A program made the translations under genes and the position numbers. This document shows, in pieces, positions 63,365-64,000 of a DNA stretch of 64,000 nt. The DNA is from Nitratireductor thuwali. Lineage in GTDB: Bacteria > Pseudomonadota > Alphaproteobacteria > Rhizobiales > Rhizobiaceae. Where the stretch lies: positions 3,532,001-3,596,000 of the forward strand of contig NZ_CP030941.1 in the NCBI RefSeq assembly GCF_036621415.1, in the 5' to 3' direction. Under the pieces are notes generated by a model. The model worked only from the letters and a program-made list of their open reading frames with translations. It was not told the origin of the DNA and did no database searches. The stretch's first letter is position 1, and each line of letters opens with the position of its first letter.

Positions 63365-64000
63365 ATGGCAGATGTCCTTACGAGCGATCCCGCTGCGCGC
63401 AGGAGCGATGCGCTTCGCGGCTTCGGGTTCGCCTTTTCCGCCTATTTCCTGTGGGGGCTGCTGCCCTTTTTCATGAAGGCGGTGGCGCATATCCCGGCGG
63501 TGGAGGTCGTGGCGCACCGGATCGTCTGGTCGGTGCCGCTGGCGGGGCTGGTGCTGCTGGCGCTGGGGCGCACGGGCGATGTGAAGGCGGCCTTCCGCTC
63601 GCCCCGGACACTTTTGATGGCGGCGCTGACGGCCTCCGTCATCACCGTCAACTGGGGCGTTTATGTGTGGGCCATTTCCGTCGACCGCACGGTGGAAACG
63701 GCGCTGGGCTACTACATCAATCCGCTGCTGAGCATCGCCCTTGCGGCTGTTTTCCTGGGCGAGAAGCTGACCAGGACGCAACTGGCGGCGGTCGGTCTGG
63801 CCGCCATCGCGGTGACCATCCTGACGGTAGACGCCGGCGGGCTGCCCTGGGTCTCGCTGGTTCTCGCCCTGGCCTTCGCCATTTACGGCTTCCTGCGCAA
63901 GACATTGCCGATCGGCCCCAGCCAGGGCTTCTTCCTTGAAGTGCTCATGCTCGCGGTGCCGGCGCTGTTCTACATATTGTGGCTGGAATCGACGGGGCAG
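63365..64000 (+). CDS. rarD: RarD-family EamA permease, partial
   Basis: 212 codons are visible before the right edge. The product is a DMT-superfamily membrane protein with about 10 helices expected and about 6–7 seen here: FGFAFSAYFLWGLLPFFMKA, VVAHRIVWSVPLAGL, VNWGVYVWAISVDRTVETAL and GYYINPLLSIALAAVFLGEK are typical of RarD. The ATG is 3 bp after the cimA stop. Transported substrate is unknown. Confidence 0.9.
   Translation, partial: MADVLTSDPAARRSDALRGFGFAFSAYFLWGLLPFFMKAVAHIPAVEVVAHRIVWSVPLAGLVLLALGRTGDVKAAFRSPRTLLMAALTASVITVNWGVYVWAISVDRTVETALGYYINPLLSIALAAVFLGEKLTRTQLAAVGLAAIAVTILTVDAGGLPWVSLVLALAFAIYGFLRKTLPIGPSQGFFLEVLMLAVPALFYILWLESTGQ

Overview
The window is about 64% G+C and looks like a chromosomal segment of an alphaproteobacterium of the order Hyphomicrobiales (Rhizobiales), most likely a Phyllobacteriaceae-type genus. 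The reasons are the block dapA–smpB–(udg, NYN)–rpoZ–rsh–DUF2062–acpS–lepB–rnc–era–recO, a head-to-head pair of Porin_2 (Omp2-type) porins, a Liu-type leucine catabolism locus, and several small proteins that I recognise as conserved in this order. I cannot name a species.

1–20.5 kb is an accessory-looking stretch between two halves of the methylcrotonyl-CoA carboxylase locus: mccA runs off the left edge and mccB lies at 20.5–22.1 kb on the same strand. In between are: a two-gene surface operon (a 1598-aa repeat protein with calcium-loop-like repeats and an OmpA-like end, then a 1302-aa very large outer-membrane barrel); a ferric-siderophore ABC transporter with its binding protein divergent; a Tat-exported metallo-beta-lactamase-fold hydrolase; DUF922 and DUF2314 secreted proteins; a decayed RelE toxin with an intact Xre antitoxin; an NCS1 nucleobase permease with a divergent GntR/FCD regulator; and a 219-bp near-perfect direct repeat with REP-like palindromes.

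20.5–24.4 kb is leucine catabolism (mccB, isovaleryl-CoA dehydrogenase, TetR regulator with a 30-bp operator). 24.6–31.5 kb holds an aminotransferase, a serine hydrolase, a lower-GC solitary tyrosine recombinase, and two porins in inverted orientation around tRNA-Ser(GCU). The first 200 bp of the two porin loci are an almost identical inverted repeat.

31.6–45.5 kb is core genome: alpha/beta hydrolase, soluble lytic transglycosylase, lysine/peptidoglycan precursor synthesis (dapA), trans-translation (smpB), DNA repair (type-5 UDG), stringent response (rpoZ, rsh), lipid carrier activation (acpS), protein export (lepB), RNA processing and ribosome assembly (rnc, era), and recombination (recO).

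45.5–64 kb is mixed: a PhoX-type phosphatase, an MFS carrier, an MscS channel, a GNAT–C39-peptidase fusion overlapping a RimK-type ATP-grasp ligase (a conserved peptide-modification-like pair with no established function that I know of), an HD nucleotidase with YgfZ, small unknown proteins, NUDIX, SRAP, a LysE-type exporter, a cysS gene with a low-GC mosaic 3' domain, VOC and two tandem GFA proteins, citramalate synthase, and the start of rarD.

The strongest candidates for under-described biology are the repeat-protein/giant-barrel operon, the GNAT-C39/RimK pair, and the invertible-looking porin locus.
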